This document shows, one piece after another, positions 33,554-42,841 of a stretch of 64,000 nt of DNA; the stretch's first letter is position 1, and each line of letters starts with the position of its first letter. Where the stretch lies: positions 310,001 to 374,000 of the forward strand of contig NZ_SLWS01000005.1 of assembly GCF_004345645.1 (NCBI RefSeq), written 5' to 3'. Source of the stretch: Actinocrispum wychmicini (GTDB lineage: Bacteria > Actinomycetota > Actinomycetes > Mycobacteriales > Pseudonocardiaceae). The notes beneath the pieces are model-generated. The model was given only the letters and a program-made list of their open reading frames with translations, ran no database searches and was not told the origin of the DNA. Made by a program: the position numbers and the translations under genes.

Positions 33554-35002
33554 GTGGCGGTGGTGACGATCGGGCAGGGTCGGCTCGGCGGGCTTCAGTT
33601 GGACGATCACGTGGTGTGGCGGGGGATTCCGTACGCCCAGCCGCCCGTCGGTGAGCTGCGCTGGCGGGCGCCGCGGCCGGCACCGGAATGGCAGGGCACC
33701 TGGCGGGCCACGGCGTTCGGACCGCAGTCCTTGCAGCCGGAGGAGATCGGGATCGCGCCGGCGCCCTCCAGTGAGGACTGCCTGTACCTGAACGTCTGCG
33801 CACCGGCCGGGCCGGTGCCGCCGGGCGGCTGGCCGGTGCTGTTCTGGGTGCACGGCGGCGGATACCGGACCGGCAGCGGCAACCAGCTCAGCGAGGGTGC
33901 GGCGTTCGCACGGGCCGGGATCGTGGTGGTGACCATCAACTACCGGCTCGGCGCGTTGGGCGTCGCCCATCTCGGCGGGATCTTCGGCCCGGCTGAGCAG
34001 GACGCCGGGGTCGGCGGCCTGCTGGACCAGATCGCCGCGTTGCGGTGGGTCCGGCAGAACATCGGGGCGTTCGGCGGGGACCCGGCGCGGATCACGGTCT
34101 ACGGCGTGTCCGCCGGCGGCAAGAGCGTGGGCAACCTGATGGCGAGCCCGTTGAGCCGCAACACTTTCCACCAGGCCATCATCAGCAGCGGCGGGGACTA
34201 CCTGGCCAGCCCCGAACAGGGCACGGCGGTCGCCCGGCGACTGCTGGCGGAACTGGACCTGCGTGACATGCGGTCGCTGCGAGCGGTTCCCGGCGAGGAG
34301 ATTCTCGCGGCACAGGAACGGATCCTGACCGGACTGAGCGCTGTCTGGCTCTGGCGGCCCACGCCGACCCCGCGGGTGCTCCCTGACCGGCCGACCACGC
34401 TGATTCATGACGGTGTGGCGGCGGGGACACGGCTGATGATCGGCACCAACGGCAACGAGGCCGCCCTGTTCGCCGCGTTCCTCGGCGAGGAGGCGACCGC
34501 CCCGGCGACCGACGTGCTCACCGAGATCTTCGGCGATACCAGGATTCTGGACACCTACGCGCGAACGTGGGGCGAGGACAACGCGGCGGTCGCGGCGATG
34601 GGAGACGAGCGGTTCGGCATCCCGTCACAGCGACTGGCGGACGCGCAAGCCCGGCACGCGCCCGTGTACCGGTACCGGATCGACATCGCGCAGCCCGGCA
34701 TGCCACATTTTCTGGACGGCGCGCACGGGATGGAACTCGCGATGGTGTGGCGGGTTCCGCCGCAGCTGGCTGGAGCGGCGCCGGAACCAGCCCGGGAACG
34801 GGCCGCCGAGTTGGTCCACCAGGCGTGGGTGGACTTCGTCAGAACCGGTGTGCCGTCGCCGGACTGGCCGCGGTACTCCGCGGACCGGCCGGTGTTCGTC
34901 TTCGACGAGGACAGCCATGTGGAGATGGATCCGCGCCGGGCGGACCGGCTCGCCTGGGGTGACGTGTCCTGGCAGCCGGGGACATGGTTTCCGGTCACCT
35001 GA
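33554..35002 (+). CDS. Carboxylesterase, type B (para-nitrobenzyl esterase-like)
   Basis: This 482-aa cytoplasmic esterase has the family markers WRGIPYAQPPVGELRW, SEDCLYLNV, the oxyanion motif WVHGGGYRTG, the nucleophile elbow VYGVSAGGKSVGNL and a catalytic His in GAHGMELAMV. GTG 33554 lies about 8 nt after a -10 box, so it is probably leaderless; TTG 33545 is the other possible start but overlaps that box. It hydrolyses carboxylic esters; the substrate is unknown. It converges on the GntR gene, leaving a 15-nt gap. Confidence 0.93.
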   Translation: MAVVTIGQGRLGGLQLDDHVVWRGIPYAQPPVGELRWRAPRPAPEWQGTWRATAFGPQSLQPEEIGIAPAPSSEDCLYLNVCAPAGPVPPGGWPVLFWVHGGGYRTGSGNQLSEGAAFARAGIVVVTINYRLGALGVAHLGGIFGPAEQDAGVGGLLDQIAALRWVRQNIGAFGGDPARITVYGVSAGGKSVGNLMASPLSRNTFHQAIISSGGDYLASPEQGTAVARRLLAELDLRDMRSLRAVPGEEILAAQERILTGLSAVWLWRPTPTPRVLPDRPTTLIHDGVAAGTRLMIGTNGNEAALFAAFLGEEATAPATDVLTEIFGDTRILDTYARTWGEDNAAVAAMGDERFGIPSQRLADAQARHAPVYRYRIDIAQPGMPHFLDGAHGMELAMVWRVPPQLAGAAPEPARERAAELVHQAWVDFVRTGVPSPDWPRYSADRPVFVFDEDSHVEMDPRRADRLAWGDVSWQPGTWFPVT

Positions 35003-35017
35003 ACGTTTACCAATTGG

Positions 35018-35719
35018 TCAATAAGAGTGGTCGAACGTGAGGTGCGTGGTGATCCGGTAGCGGTCGCCGCGGTAGATCGAGCGGCTGTACTCGATGACAC
35101 GGTCCGCCGTGTCCGTGGTGGTCCGTTCGAACAGCAGCGCCGGCGCGTGCAGCGGGACACCGAGCAGGTCGGACTCGGCCGGGTCGGTCACGGTGGGCTC
35201 GGTGGTCTGCATCGCCTTGCTGGCGATCACCTCGTAACGCATCCGCAGCAGCTGGTAGAGCGAGCCGGTCTCGAAGTCCGCCGGGGCCACGTCCGGCACG
35301 AGCTCGGCCGGCAGCACCAGGCGTTCCACCGCCATCGGATGTCCCTCCACCACCCGCACCCTGGTGACGTGCACCAGTTCCGTGCCGGGGGAGACGCGCA
35401 TGCGCCGGCCGAGGCGGGCACCCGCGACCTCGGTGGCGAACCGGACCACCCGGTTGATCCCGGTGCCGTCCGGCCCGGTGAACCCGCCGGTCGCGGTCGG
35501 CGCCAACTCGTGCACGACATCGCGGGCGCCGGTGAACGTGCCGCGGCCGTGCTCCCGGACCAGCAGGCCGTCCTTGGCCAGGTCGCTCATTGCCGCGCGC
35601 AGCGTCGGCCGGGACACACCCAGTTCCTCGCTGAGGTTCCGCTCGGACGGCAACACGTCGCCCGGTTGCCGCGACCTGATCATCGTCCGCAGCCGTTCGC
35701 GCACCTCAGCCCGCTTCAC
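35018..35719 (-). CDS. GntR family regulator, HutC subfamily (UTRA domain)
   Basis: This 233-aa regulator has an N-terminal winged helix (LPSERNLSEELGVSRPTLRAAM) and a C-terminal UTRA ligand-binding domain with LVHVTRVRVVEGHPMAVERL, SLYQLL and LLFERTTTDTADRVIEYSRS. HutC-type regulators bind small metabolites such as sugars, amino acids or their phosphates. GTG 35719 lies 6 nt from a -10-like TAGGCT (minus strand, 35726-35731), suggesting leaderless autoregulated expression. The palindrome at 35740-35751 sits in that promoter. Confidence 0.92.
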   Translation of the reverse strand: MKRAEVRERLRTMIRSRQPGDVLPSERNLSEELGVSRPTLRAAMSDLAKDGLLVREHGRGTFTGARDVVHELAPTATGGFTGPDGTGINRVVRFATEVAGARLGRRMRVSPGTELVHVTRVRVVEGHPMAVERLVLPAELVPDVAPADFETGSLYQLLRMRYEVIASKAMQTTEPTVTDPAESDLLGVPLHAPALLFERTTTDTADRVIEYSRSIYRGDRYRITTHLTFDHSY

Positions 35720-35739
35720 CCAGCCAGCCTAGCACCAAT

Positions 35740-35751
35740 AACTGACCAGTT
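35740..35751. promoter_or_regulatory. Probable GntR operator AACTG-AC-CAGTT
   Basis: A perfect 5-2-5 palindrome in the promoter of the HutC-type regulator, between its -10-like TAGGCT (35726-35731, minus strand) and the expected -35 position. The size and place fit autoregulation. Confidence 0.55.
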
Positions 35752-35894
35752 TTCTGCCCCTCCAACAGGGAGATCGGCCCCGAGAGTTTACCTCCAGAGA
35801 ACCCGTGTGGCGGCGGCAGGCTTACCAGTTGGCCGGTTCGACGGACCAACCGCGCAGTGGCAGGACCTCACCGCCTGCTGACACCATTACGCCG

Positions 35895-36410
35895 GTGGAA
35901 CCAGTGTCCGAACCAGAGTTGACCCTGCATGACCCGGCCGACCTGCTGGCCGGGTACCTCGACTACTACCGCGACGGAGTGGTGCGCAAGTTCTCCGGCC
36001 TGTCCGACCAGGACGCCCGGCGCAGCTTCGTGCCGTCCGGATGGACACCGCTCGGACTGCTGAAACACTTGGCGTACATGGAACGCCGGTGGATGCGGTG
36101 GGGTTTCGCCGGCGAGCGGGTGACCGAACCGTGGGGCGACCAGAAGCTCAAGGACGGCGAATGGTACGTCGAACCCGGTGAGACCGTGGACGACGTGATG
36201 GCGTTTTTTCGAGAGCAGTGCTCTCGATCGCGGGCGATCGCCGCGTCCGCCAAACTCGACGACCACGCGGCCGTCGGTGGCCGGTTCAAGTCCGCCGCGG
36301 AGACACCCACGCTGGCGTGGGTGCTTTTCCATGTCCTCCAGGAGTACGCCCGGCACCTCGGCCACCTGGACATAGTCCGGGAACTGGCCGACGGCGTCAT
36401 CGGCGAGTGA
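35895..36410 (+). CDS. DinB family protein (DUF664-type)
   Basis: This 171-aa four-helix protein has the typical DinB start (DLLAGYLDYYRDGVVRKFSGL) and the metal-site histidines in LGLLKHLAYMERRW and, near the end, LQEYARHLGHLDIVREL. Relatives are mycothiol-dependent thiol transferases or metal enzymes of unknown substrate. Two GTG codons, at 35895 and 35904, can serve as starts; the first is given. The gene stands alone behind a 175-bp region shared with the divergent GntR gene. Confidence 0.88.
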   Translation: MEPVSEPELTLHDPADLLAGYLDYYRDGVVRKFSGLSDQDARRSFVPSGWTPLGLLKHLAYMERRWMRWGFAGERVTEPWGDQKLKDGEWYVEPGETVDDVMAFFREQCSRSRAIAASAKLDDHAAVGGRFKSAAETPTLAWVLFHVLQEYARHLGHLDIVRELADGVIGE

Positions 36411-36425
36411 GAACACCCCAGTACT

Positions 36426-36761
36426 TCAGGGGTCCAGGATGGTCCGCGCGAGAGTCGACAGGGAGGACTGGATCTGTGACGGCATCTCACCTTTGCGGAT
36501 CAGGCTCTGGCTGCGCCACAGGATTTCGGCCATCAGGAACGCGGTGTCCGGGGCGACCGTCGTGAGGTAGTGCGCGGTGCTGGGCGCCCACGTTCCCAGC
36601 AGCACGGCGATGTCCATGCCTTCGCGGCCCGTCAGCCGGACAGTGCCGGCGTCCTCGACGACCCGCCACACGCCCGGTGCGGCGTTGCGACTCAGTTCCC
36701 GCAACCGCTCGGATGCCTTCCTGACGTCGGTCGCGGCCCGCCCACGCTCATATTCGAACAC
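36426..36761 (-). CDS. Hypothetical protein, 111 aa
   Basis: This frame has good codon bias and lies 91 nt downstream of the second SARP gene on the same strand, so the two may share a transcript. The protein starts with a charged helix (RAATDVRKASERLRELSRN), then a small beta part (WRVVEDAGTVRLTGREGMD) and helical C-terminus. It has no membrane segment and no recognised family. GTG 36761 is the likely start, without a strong ribosome site. Confidence 0.65.
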   Translation of the reverse strand: MFEYERGRAATDVRKASERLRELSRNAAPGVWRVVEDAGTVRLTGREGMDIAVLLGTWAPSTAHYLTTVAPDTAFLMAEILWRSQSLIRKGEMPSQIQSSLSTLARTILDP

Positions 36762-36852
36762 GTGTGCGATCTTTCGTCGCGGGATGGTCGACTCGCAAGT
36801 CGCCGTAACCCGAACGGGGGAGTATCGGCTGGTCAGCGGGTGTGTCGCGGTG

Positions 36853-39800
36853 TCAACGCCGGTGCGCCTCGATGGTCGCGGTGATCCGGTCGACGTCGCC
36901 GCGCTGGGCCTGGGGGAGCGGCCGGCCCACCGACTCCCTGATCCGGGCGGCCTCGTCCAGCAGTCCCGCCGCGTCCACAGTGGACCCTTCCAGGGCGGCG
37001 ACCCCGGCGAGGCCCTCCAACGCGAGGGCGACGGCGCGTGGCCCGCCGCTCTCCTTGGCGATCTTGAGCCCCTCGGTCTGCCAGCGCCTGGCTTCGGCGG
37101 CGTCCCCGCGCAACTCGGCCACGAATCCCAGCTCGGCCAGGATCAGCGAACTCCCGGCTTCGAAGCCGCCCTGCCGGTGCCACTCGAGCACGTGCAGCAG
37201 GTGCTTCTCGGCGACGTCAAGCCTGCCCTCGCGGCGCGCGCCCATCGCCAACCCGGTCTCCGCGTACATCTCAGCCGGCTTGAACCCCTGCTCGGCGCCC
37301 AGCCGCATGGCTCGAGAGTGCAACTCCCACGCCCGTGGGTAGTCGGCCATGCTCATGGCGACCCGCCCCAGCCACGACAGCTGGTACGAGACCTCGGTCC
37401 ACAGCCCCAGCTCCTCGGCCATCCGTAAACCGTTGCGGTGTAACCGTTCGGCTTCGGCATGATCCCCGCGTGCCTGCGCGAGCATGCCCAACGTGAACGA
37501 GGACTGTAGTTGTCCCCATCGCTCGCCCAATTCCTCGAACAGTTTCGCCGACACCACGGCATCCCGTTCCGCGGCAACGAAATCACCCATGCCGGTCCAC
37601 TGCGTCACGCGGTCGTCCAGCGCCGCGGCGATCCCCCACTGATCACCTTGGGCCTCGAACAAAGCCAGCGCCTGGTCGGTCAGCCGCGTGCTGCCCGGGT
37701 CACCCATGGTCGCCGTGACATAGCCGAGAAACCAGAGAGCTCTGGCCCGCTGGGCCGGGTCTTCGATGTCGTCGGCCGCGGCGAACCCAGCCATGTCGGC
37801 CGCCTCCCCGGCGAGCACACCGAGCCCGGCCAACCACGCCGTCGCGTATGCCCGTGGCCCATCACCGGGAATCGCCAGCGCCTGCCGAAGCGACCGACGG
37901 GCCTCCCCCAGCCGCCCACGAAGAAACCAGTACCACACCAAGGCATTGACCAGACGCAATGCCAACACCGAGTCATCGTGCAGGGTCTCCAACGCCCGCC
38001 GCAGATTCCCACTCTCGGCATCCAGCCGCTCCAACCACCCCCGTTGAGAAGACGTGCGCAGCAACGGATCCGCCCGCTCGGCAAGCTCCACATAGTAGCC
38101 GGCATGCCGCCGTCGCATCTCGGCCAACTCACCGGCATCCGCGAGCCGCTCGACACAGTACGCGGCAACAGACTCAAGCAACCGATACCGCGGCCCGGAA
38201 CTGACCAACGACCGATCCACCAGGCCGGCAAGCAACCCGAGCACATCCTCCGGCCGTACATCGGCTGCCGCGCACAGTGTTTCGGCCGCGTCGAGTTCGC
38301 AGCCGTCTCGGTGGACGGCCAACCGGCGCAGGACGACCTGTGCGGGCGGGGTGAGCAGGTCCCAGCTCCAGTCGATCATCGCCCGCAGGGTCCGTTGGCG
38401 GGCAGGGGCGTCTCGGCTTCCGTTGTCCAGCAGGCGGAACCGGTCCGACAGGCGGTTCAGGAGCTGGTCGACGCCGAGCGCGCGGACACGGGTCGCGGCC
38501 AGTTCCAGGGCCAGTGGGATGCCGTCGAGCCGCCGGCAGATCGCGGCCACCGCTGCTGCTTTGTCCGGCGTGTAGACGAATCCGGCGTCCGACGCCCGCG
38601 CCACGAACAGGCGCGCGGCGCTGTATGCCAGGACGTCCGATGTCGACTGCTCGGGCACCTCCAGCGCGGGCACGTTCCACAGCACCTCACCGGCCAGGCC
38701 GAGCGGCTCCTGGCTGGTCGCCAGCACCCGCAGTCCCGGAGCCGCCTTGAGCAGGGTCGACGCCAGCCGCGCGACCGACGACACCACTCGTTCGCAGTTG
38801 TCGAGAACGAGCAGGATCTCCCGGTCCCGCAACGCGTCCAGCAGGTCGTCGTCACGCACGCCGAGGGCGGCCGCGGTCGCCTCGCGGACGCCGTCGTCGC
38901 CGATGTGGTCGTGGCCGGTGAACTCGACCAGCCAGGCGTTGCCGACCTGGCGGGCGACCTCGATGGCCAGCCGCGTCTTGCCGACCCCGCCCGGTCCGGT
39001 CAACGTGACCAGCCGGGTCTCCGCCACGAGCTTGCGAACCGACCGGATCGCCGCGTCCCGGCCGACCAGTTCGGTCAACGGCGCCGGCAGGTTGGTCTGT
39101 GGCGTTGTGGTCCGCGGCACCGTGCCCGGCAGGCTCTGGGTGAGGATCGCCTGCTGTATCGACGCGGTCTCCGGGCCGGGTTCCAGCCCCAACTCGTCGG
39201 CCAGCCGGGAACGCAGCTCCGCGAAGCTCGCCAGCGCCTCACTTTGCCGCCCCGCCAGGTAAAGCGCCCGCATCTGCAGCCCGCGCAGCCGCTCCCGTAA
39301 CGGATACTCGGCCACCAGTTCGCCCAGCTCGCCCACCAACTCGCCGTGCTCACCGAGGTCGAGCCGCGCCGACGCCCACTCCTCCCACGCGACCAGTCTT
39401 TCCTCCGTGAGCCGCTGCACGAACGGCACGACGAACGGAAAGTCGGCGAACTCCGCCAGCACCGGACCCCGCCACAGTCCCAACGCCTCGGCGAGCAACG
39501 CGACCCGCCCGCCCGGATCCTCCTTCGCCCGCGCCACCAGATCCCGGAACCGCGCCACATCGACATCGACCCGCATCACGTACCCAGGAGCGTGATAGGC
39601 CACCAGGTCCCGCCCGCCCGGCTCGGCCTTCTCCAGGACCCGGCGCAGCTGCGAGATCTTCGTCTGCAGGGTGTTGGTCGGGTTGCCCGGCTGCCGGTCG
39701 CCCCACAGGTCGTCGGCCAGCCGGTCCGCCGCCACCGGCCGGCCCGCCGCGACCAGCAGGGCGGCGAGCAGCATGCGGACCTTCACCTCAGGGACGCGTA

Positions 39801-39885
39801 CCTCGCGCCCCTCAGTGGTCCACACGGCCAACGGCCCCAACACTCCGAATCGCACATTCGCGACAGTAACCCCGGGCACTGACAT
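36853..39885 (-). CDS. SARP-type regulator with BTAD, ATPase and TPR domains
   Basis: This 1010-aa protein is the second large regulator of the window. It has an OmpR-type DNA-binding domain (residues 12-95, RFGVLGPLAVWTTEGREV), BTAD (100-250, DLGEHGELVGEL, DELGLEPGPETASIQQ), an ATPase with Walker A GPGGVGKTR near residue 300 and VLDNCERVV as Walker B, and a TPR-rich C-terminus. The ATPase resembles LuxR-type LAL/AfsR proteins (winged helix LRALIDWSWDLL-like region at RTLRAMIDWSWDLL). ATG 39885 gives ten residues before the family-typical start; GTG 39855 is an alternative. No biosynthetic cluster is adjacent; it is divergent from the imine-reductase pair, which it may control. Confidence 0.9.
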   Translation of the reverse strand: MSVPGVTVANVRFGVLGPLAVWTTEGREVRVPEVKVRMLLAALLVAAGRPVAADRLADDLWGDRQPGNPTNTLQTKISQLRRVLEKAEPGGRDLVAYHAPGYVMRVDVDVARFRDLVARAKEDPGGRVALLAEALGLWRGPVLAEFADFPFVVPFVQRLTEERLVAWEEWASARLDLGEHGELVGELGELVAEYPLRERLRGLQMRALYLAGRQSEALASFAELRSRLADELGLEPGPETASIQQAILTQSLPGTVPRTTTPQTNLPAPLTELVGRDAAIRSVRKLVAETRLVTLTGPGGVGKTRLAIEVARQVGNAWLVEFTGHDHIGDDGVREATAAALGVRDDDLLDALRDREILLVLDNCERVVSSVARLASTLLKAAPGLRVLATSQEPLGLAGEVLWNVPALEVPEQSTSDVLAYSAARLFVARASDAGFVYTPDKAAAVAAICRRLDGIPLALELAATRVRALGVDQLLNRLSDRFRLLDNGSRDAPARQRTLRAMIDWSWDLLTPPAQVVLRRLAVHRDGCELDAAETLCAAADVRPEDVLGLLAGLVDRSLVSSGPRYRLLESVAAYCVERLADAGELAEMRRRHAGYYVELAERADPLLRTSSQRGWLERLDAESGNLRRALETLHDDSVLALRLVNALVWYWFLRGRLGEARRSLRQALAIPGDGPRAYATAWLAGLGVLAGEAADMAGFAAADDIEDPAQRARALWFLGYVTATMGDPGSTRLTDQALALFEAQGDQWGIAAALDDRVTQWTGMGDFVAAERDAVVSAKLFEELGERWGQLQSSFTLGMLAQARGDHAEAERLHRNGLRMAEELGLWTEVSYQLSWLGRVAMSMADYPRAWELHSRAMRLGAEQGFKPAEMYAETGLAMGARREGRLDVAEKHLLHVLEWHRQGGFEAGSSLILAELGFVAELRGDAAEARRWQTEGLKIAKESGGPRAVALALEGLAGVAALEGSTVDAAGLLDEAARIRESVGRPLPQAQRGDVDRITATIEAHRR

Positions 39886-39940
39886 TTTCGCGTGCGGAGA
39901 CCCCCAGCGAACCGTGCGTGGCTGACGACAGCCTGGTCAC

Positions 39941-40825
39941 ATGGAAGAAAACAAACCAGCGGTGACTGTGCTGGGCCTGGGCGCGATGGGGCGGGCGTTG
40001 GCGTCCGCACTGCTCGCCGCGGGCCATCCGACGACGGTGTGGAACAGGTCACCCGGCAAGGGCGTCGAGCTGGTGGACGCGGGCGCGGTGGAGGTCGGTA
40101 CCGCGGCCGAAGCCGTCCAGGCGAGCCGGCTGGTGATCGTGTGCCTGCTCGACCACCAGTCCGTTGTGGACGTGCTGGCCACCACCTCGCTGTCCGGTCG
40201 GATCGTGGTCGATCTCACGACCGGCACCCCGGCACAGGGCCGTGCCTTGGCGGAGTGGGTGACTGGCCGGGACGCGGACTTCCTGGACGGCGGGATCATG
40301 GCGATCCCGCCGATGATCGGGGAGCCGGGTGCGTTCGTCCTGTACAGCGGATCCCGTGCGGCCTTCGACACGTACGAGTCGGTGCTGGGCGCGTTCGGGG
40401 GAAGTCGTTACGTCGGTGCGAATCCTGGCTTCGCCTCGCTGTACGACATCGCGTTGCTCAGCGGGATGTACGGCATGTTCGCGGGGATCGGGCAGGCGTT
40501 CGCGTTGATCGCCAGCGAAGGGTTGTCGGCGGCTGAGTTCGCGCCGATGCTCACGCGCTGGCTGGTCGCGATGACAGGAATGATCGCGACCACAGGGGCG
40601 TCGGTCGACAAGGGCGTCCACAACGTTGGCGTGACGTCGAATCTCGCCATGCAGTCGGCGGGCTTCTCGAATCTCATCGACACCGCGGTGGACCAGGGCG
40701 TCAGCCCGGAACTGTTGGCGCCGCTGGGAGATGTGCTGGCAGAGCGGGTCGCGGACGGGCACGGCGACGACAGTGTCGGCGGAATCATCGAAGTACTCAG
40801 GAAAGGTGGACGATGGTCACGGTGA
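39941..40825 (+). CDS. Imine-reductase-like NAD(P)-binding oxidoreductase, copy 1
   Basis: This 294-aa protein has the 6PGDH/HIBADH-type Rossmann domain (VTVLGLGAMGRALASALL; VWNRSPGK suggests NADPH through Arg/Ser after strand 2) and a helical C-terminal dimerisation domain (SLYDIALLSGMYGMFAGIGQ, AFALIASEGL). The canonical HIBADH catalytic Lys is not at its usual place, which is typical of imine reductases. Such enzymes reduce cyclic imines or do reductive amination. It overlaps the following paralogue by 13 nt. Confidence 0.9.
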   Translation: MEENKPAVTVLGLGAMGRALASALLAAGHPTTVWNRSPGKGVELVDAGAVEVGTAAEAVQASRLVIVCLLDHQSVVDVLATTSLSGRIVVDLTTGTPAQGRALAEWVTGRDADFLDGGIMAIPPMIGEPGAFVLYSGSRAAFDTYESVLGAFGGSRYVGANPGFASLYDIALLSGMYGMFAGIGQAFALIASEGLSAAEFAPMLTRWLVAMTGMIATTGASVDKGVHNVGVTSNLAMQSAGFSNLIDTAVDQGVSPELLAPLGDVLAERVADGHGDDSVGGIIEVLRKGGRWSR

Positions 40826-41646
40826 TCGGCCTTGGCCCCATGGGCCAGGCAATGGTTCGCAAGTTCGTGGCGGCCGGGTATCCGACGACGGTGTGGAACC
40901 GGACCGCCGGCAGGGCGGACGGGCTCGGCGCGGCGGTGGCGCCCAGTGTCGCCGACGCGTTGGCGGCCAACCGGTTGGTCGTCTTGAGCCTGACCGACTA
41001 CCAGGCCATGTACGACGTCCTCGGCGGCGCGGAACTCGACGGGAAGGTGATCGTCAACCTCAGCTCGGACACCCCGGCCAGGACCAGGGCGGCCGCGAAG
41101 TGGTTGGCGGACAGGGGAGCGGAGCTGATCGCCGGTGGTGTGATGGTTCCGGCCCCGCTCGTGGGCACCGAGCACGCGTACATCTTCTACAGCGGCCGTG
41201 CGGATGTATACGCTGTACACAGCGAACTGCTCGGCCACCTCGGCAAGGCGCATTATCTCGGCGCGGACCACGCGTTGGCGCAGCTTTACTATCAGGCGCA
41301 GCTCGACATTTTCCTCACGTCGTTGTCGTCATATCTGCACGCTTCGGCGCTGCTCAAGGCGGCCGGGGTGTCGGCCGCGGACTTCGCGTCCTTCGCCGTG
41401 GACAACTTCAACTCGTTGTCGATGTACGTGGCCGACGCGGCCAGGAACATCGACTCCGGCGAACACCCCGGTGACCTGGCGAACGTGACCATGATGGGCG
41501 CGACCGCCGACCATATCGTCGGCGCCAGCCGGGAGCTCGGCGTGGACCCCCGGCTGCCCGAGGCCGTGCAGGCCCAGTACGAGCGGGCGGTCAAGGACGG
41601 GCACGGGAAGTCCAGCTGGACGAGCCTGATCGAAGGGTTGACCTAG
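40813..41646 (+). CDS. Imine-reductase-like NAD(P)-binding oxidoreductase, copy 2
   Basis: This 277-aa paralogue of the preceding protein shares the N-terminal pattern (VTVIGLGPMGQAMVRKF, GYPTTVWNRTAGR) and the same domain order; the C-terminal half differs more (LAQLYYQAQLDIFLTSLSSY). The start at 40813 has GGAAAGGTGG upstream and lies inside the end of copy 1, so the two are co-translated. The pair probably arose by tandem duplication and may form a heterodimer, because the active site of this family lies at the dimer interface. Confidence 0.9.
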   Translation: MVTVIGLGPMGQAMVRKFVAAGYPTTVWNRTAGRADGLGAAVAPSVADALAANRLVVLSLTDYQAMYDVLGGAELDGKVIVNLSSDTPARTRAAAKWLADRGAELIAGGVMVPAPLVGTEHAYIFYSGRADVYAVHSELLGHLGKAHYLGADHALAQLYYQAQLDIFLTSLSSYLHASALLKAAGVSAADFASFAVDNFNSLSMYVADAARNIDSGEHPGDLANVTMMGATADHIVGASRELGVDPRLPEAVQAQYERAVKDGHGKSSWTSLIEGLT

Positions 41647-41675
41647 AGTGCGGTCCAGCTCCTAGGCTGCTCGGT

Positions 41676-42719
41676 ATGACCATGCGTTACCGCGTTCTCG
41701 GCGGCACCGGAATCGAAGTCAGCGTGCACTGCCTTGGCACCATGATGTTCGGGCAGATCGGCAATCCCGACCACGACGACTGCGTCCGGATCATCCACGC
41801 CGCACTCGACCAGGGAATCAATTTCGTCGACACCGCGGACATGTATTCCGCCGGCGAATCGGAGACCATTGTCGGGAAAGCGCTGAAGGACCGGCGGGAC
41901 GACGTCGTACTGGCCACCAAGGTGCATTTCCAGATGGGCGAGGGCCCCAACCGGGGCGGGAACTCGCGACGCTGGATCGTCCAGGAGGTCGAGGCGAGCC
42001 TGAAGCGGCTGCAGACGGACTGGATCGACCTGTACCAGATCCACCGGCCGGACTACACGACCGACGTCGAGGAGACCCTGTCCACCCTGACGGACCTGGT
42101 GCACCAGGGGAAGATCCGCGCGTTCGGCTGCTCGACGTTCCCGGCGGACGAGATCGTCAACGCCTACCACGTGGCCGAACGCCGGGGCCTGATGCGGTTC
42201 CGCACCGAGCAGCCGCCGTACTCGATGCTGGCGCGGGAGATCGAGCGGGACGTTCTCCCCGCCTGCCGGCGGTACGGCATGGGTGTCCTGGTCTGGGGCC
42301 CGCTCGCCTCGGGGTTCCTGACCGGCCGGTACCGCAAGGACCAGCAGGCCGACCTGTCCACCGGCCGCCCCAGCATCACCCCGCACCGCTTCGACCCGAG
42401 CCTGCCGGAGAACGCCGCCAAGCTGGACGCCGTGGAGAAACTCATCGACGTGGCGACCAGTGTCGGCTGCACGCTGCCGGAGCTGGCCATGGCGTTCACG
42501 GTCACCCACCCGGCGGTGACGTCGGCGATCATCGGGCCGCGGACCATGGAACACCTCGACTCGATCCTCAAGAGCGCCACGTTGACCCTGGACGACGCGA
42601 CACTCGACCGGATCGACGAGATCGTGCCGCCGGGGACGACCATGTACGACGTCGGCGGTCTCCGAGACGCCTCCGTTCTCACCAAACACGCCCTCCGTCG
42701 CCCGGTCGACGATCGCTGA
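41676..42719 (+). CDS. Aldo/keto reductase
   Basis: This 347-aa (alpha/beta)8 NADPH-dependent reductase has the catalytic tetrad visible: Asp in NFVDTADMYSAGESE, Tyr of DMY, Lys in VVLATKVHFQMG and His in DLYQIHRPD. The cofactor region GPRTMEHLDS is near the C-terminus. It is a member of the AKR group with YghZ and general stress-type proteins. It follows the imine-reductase pair by 29 nt, so it may be in the same operon. The substrate is a carbonyl compound not identifiable from sequence. Confidence 0.93.
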   Translation: MTMRYRVLGGTGIEVSVHCLGTMMFGQIGNPDHDDCVRIIHAALDQGINFVDTADMYSAGESETIVGKALKDRRDDVVLATKVHFQMGEGPNRGGNSRRWIVQEVEASLKRLQTDWIDLYQIHRPDYTTDVEETLSTLTDLVHQGKIRAFGCSTFPADEIVNAYHVAERRGLMRFRTEQPPYSMLAREIERDVLPACRRYGMGVLVWGPLASGFLTGRYRKDQQADLSTGRPSITPHRFDPSLPENAAKLDAVEKLIDVATSVGCTLPELAMAFTVTHPAVTSAIIGPRTMEHLDSILKSATLTLDDATLDRIDEIVPPGTTMYDVGGLRDASVLTKHALRRPVDDR

Positions 42720-42772
42720 CTTTGTCCCCGTCACCGGCGCCCCCGTTGCCGCCGGTGACGGTCGTCACAGAC

Positions 42773-42799
42773 TGTCACACGCCGAACCACCGCGTCGTC
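42773..42799 (+). promoter_or_regulatory. ECF41-type promoter of the AhpD-like gene
   Basis: TGTCACA (42773-42779), 16 nt, CGTC (42796-42799) matches the promoter pattern reported for ECF41 sigma factors. It lies 42 nt before the start of a carboxymuconolactone-decarboxylase-type gene, the classical ECF41 target. A second CGTC at 42793 would give a 13-nt spacer. No ECF sigma gene lies in the window. Confidence 0.65.
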
Positions 42800-42841
42800 C
42801 TGTGTGCGTACGGACGCGAACCCGGATGTGAGGACAGAGCA

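Noticed and set aside
35009..35018. Palindrome ACCAATTGGT
   Set aside because: It sits between the 3' ends of two convergent genes, where an operator is unlikely, and it is too short for a terminator stem.
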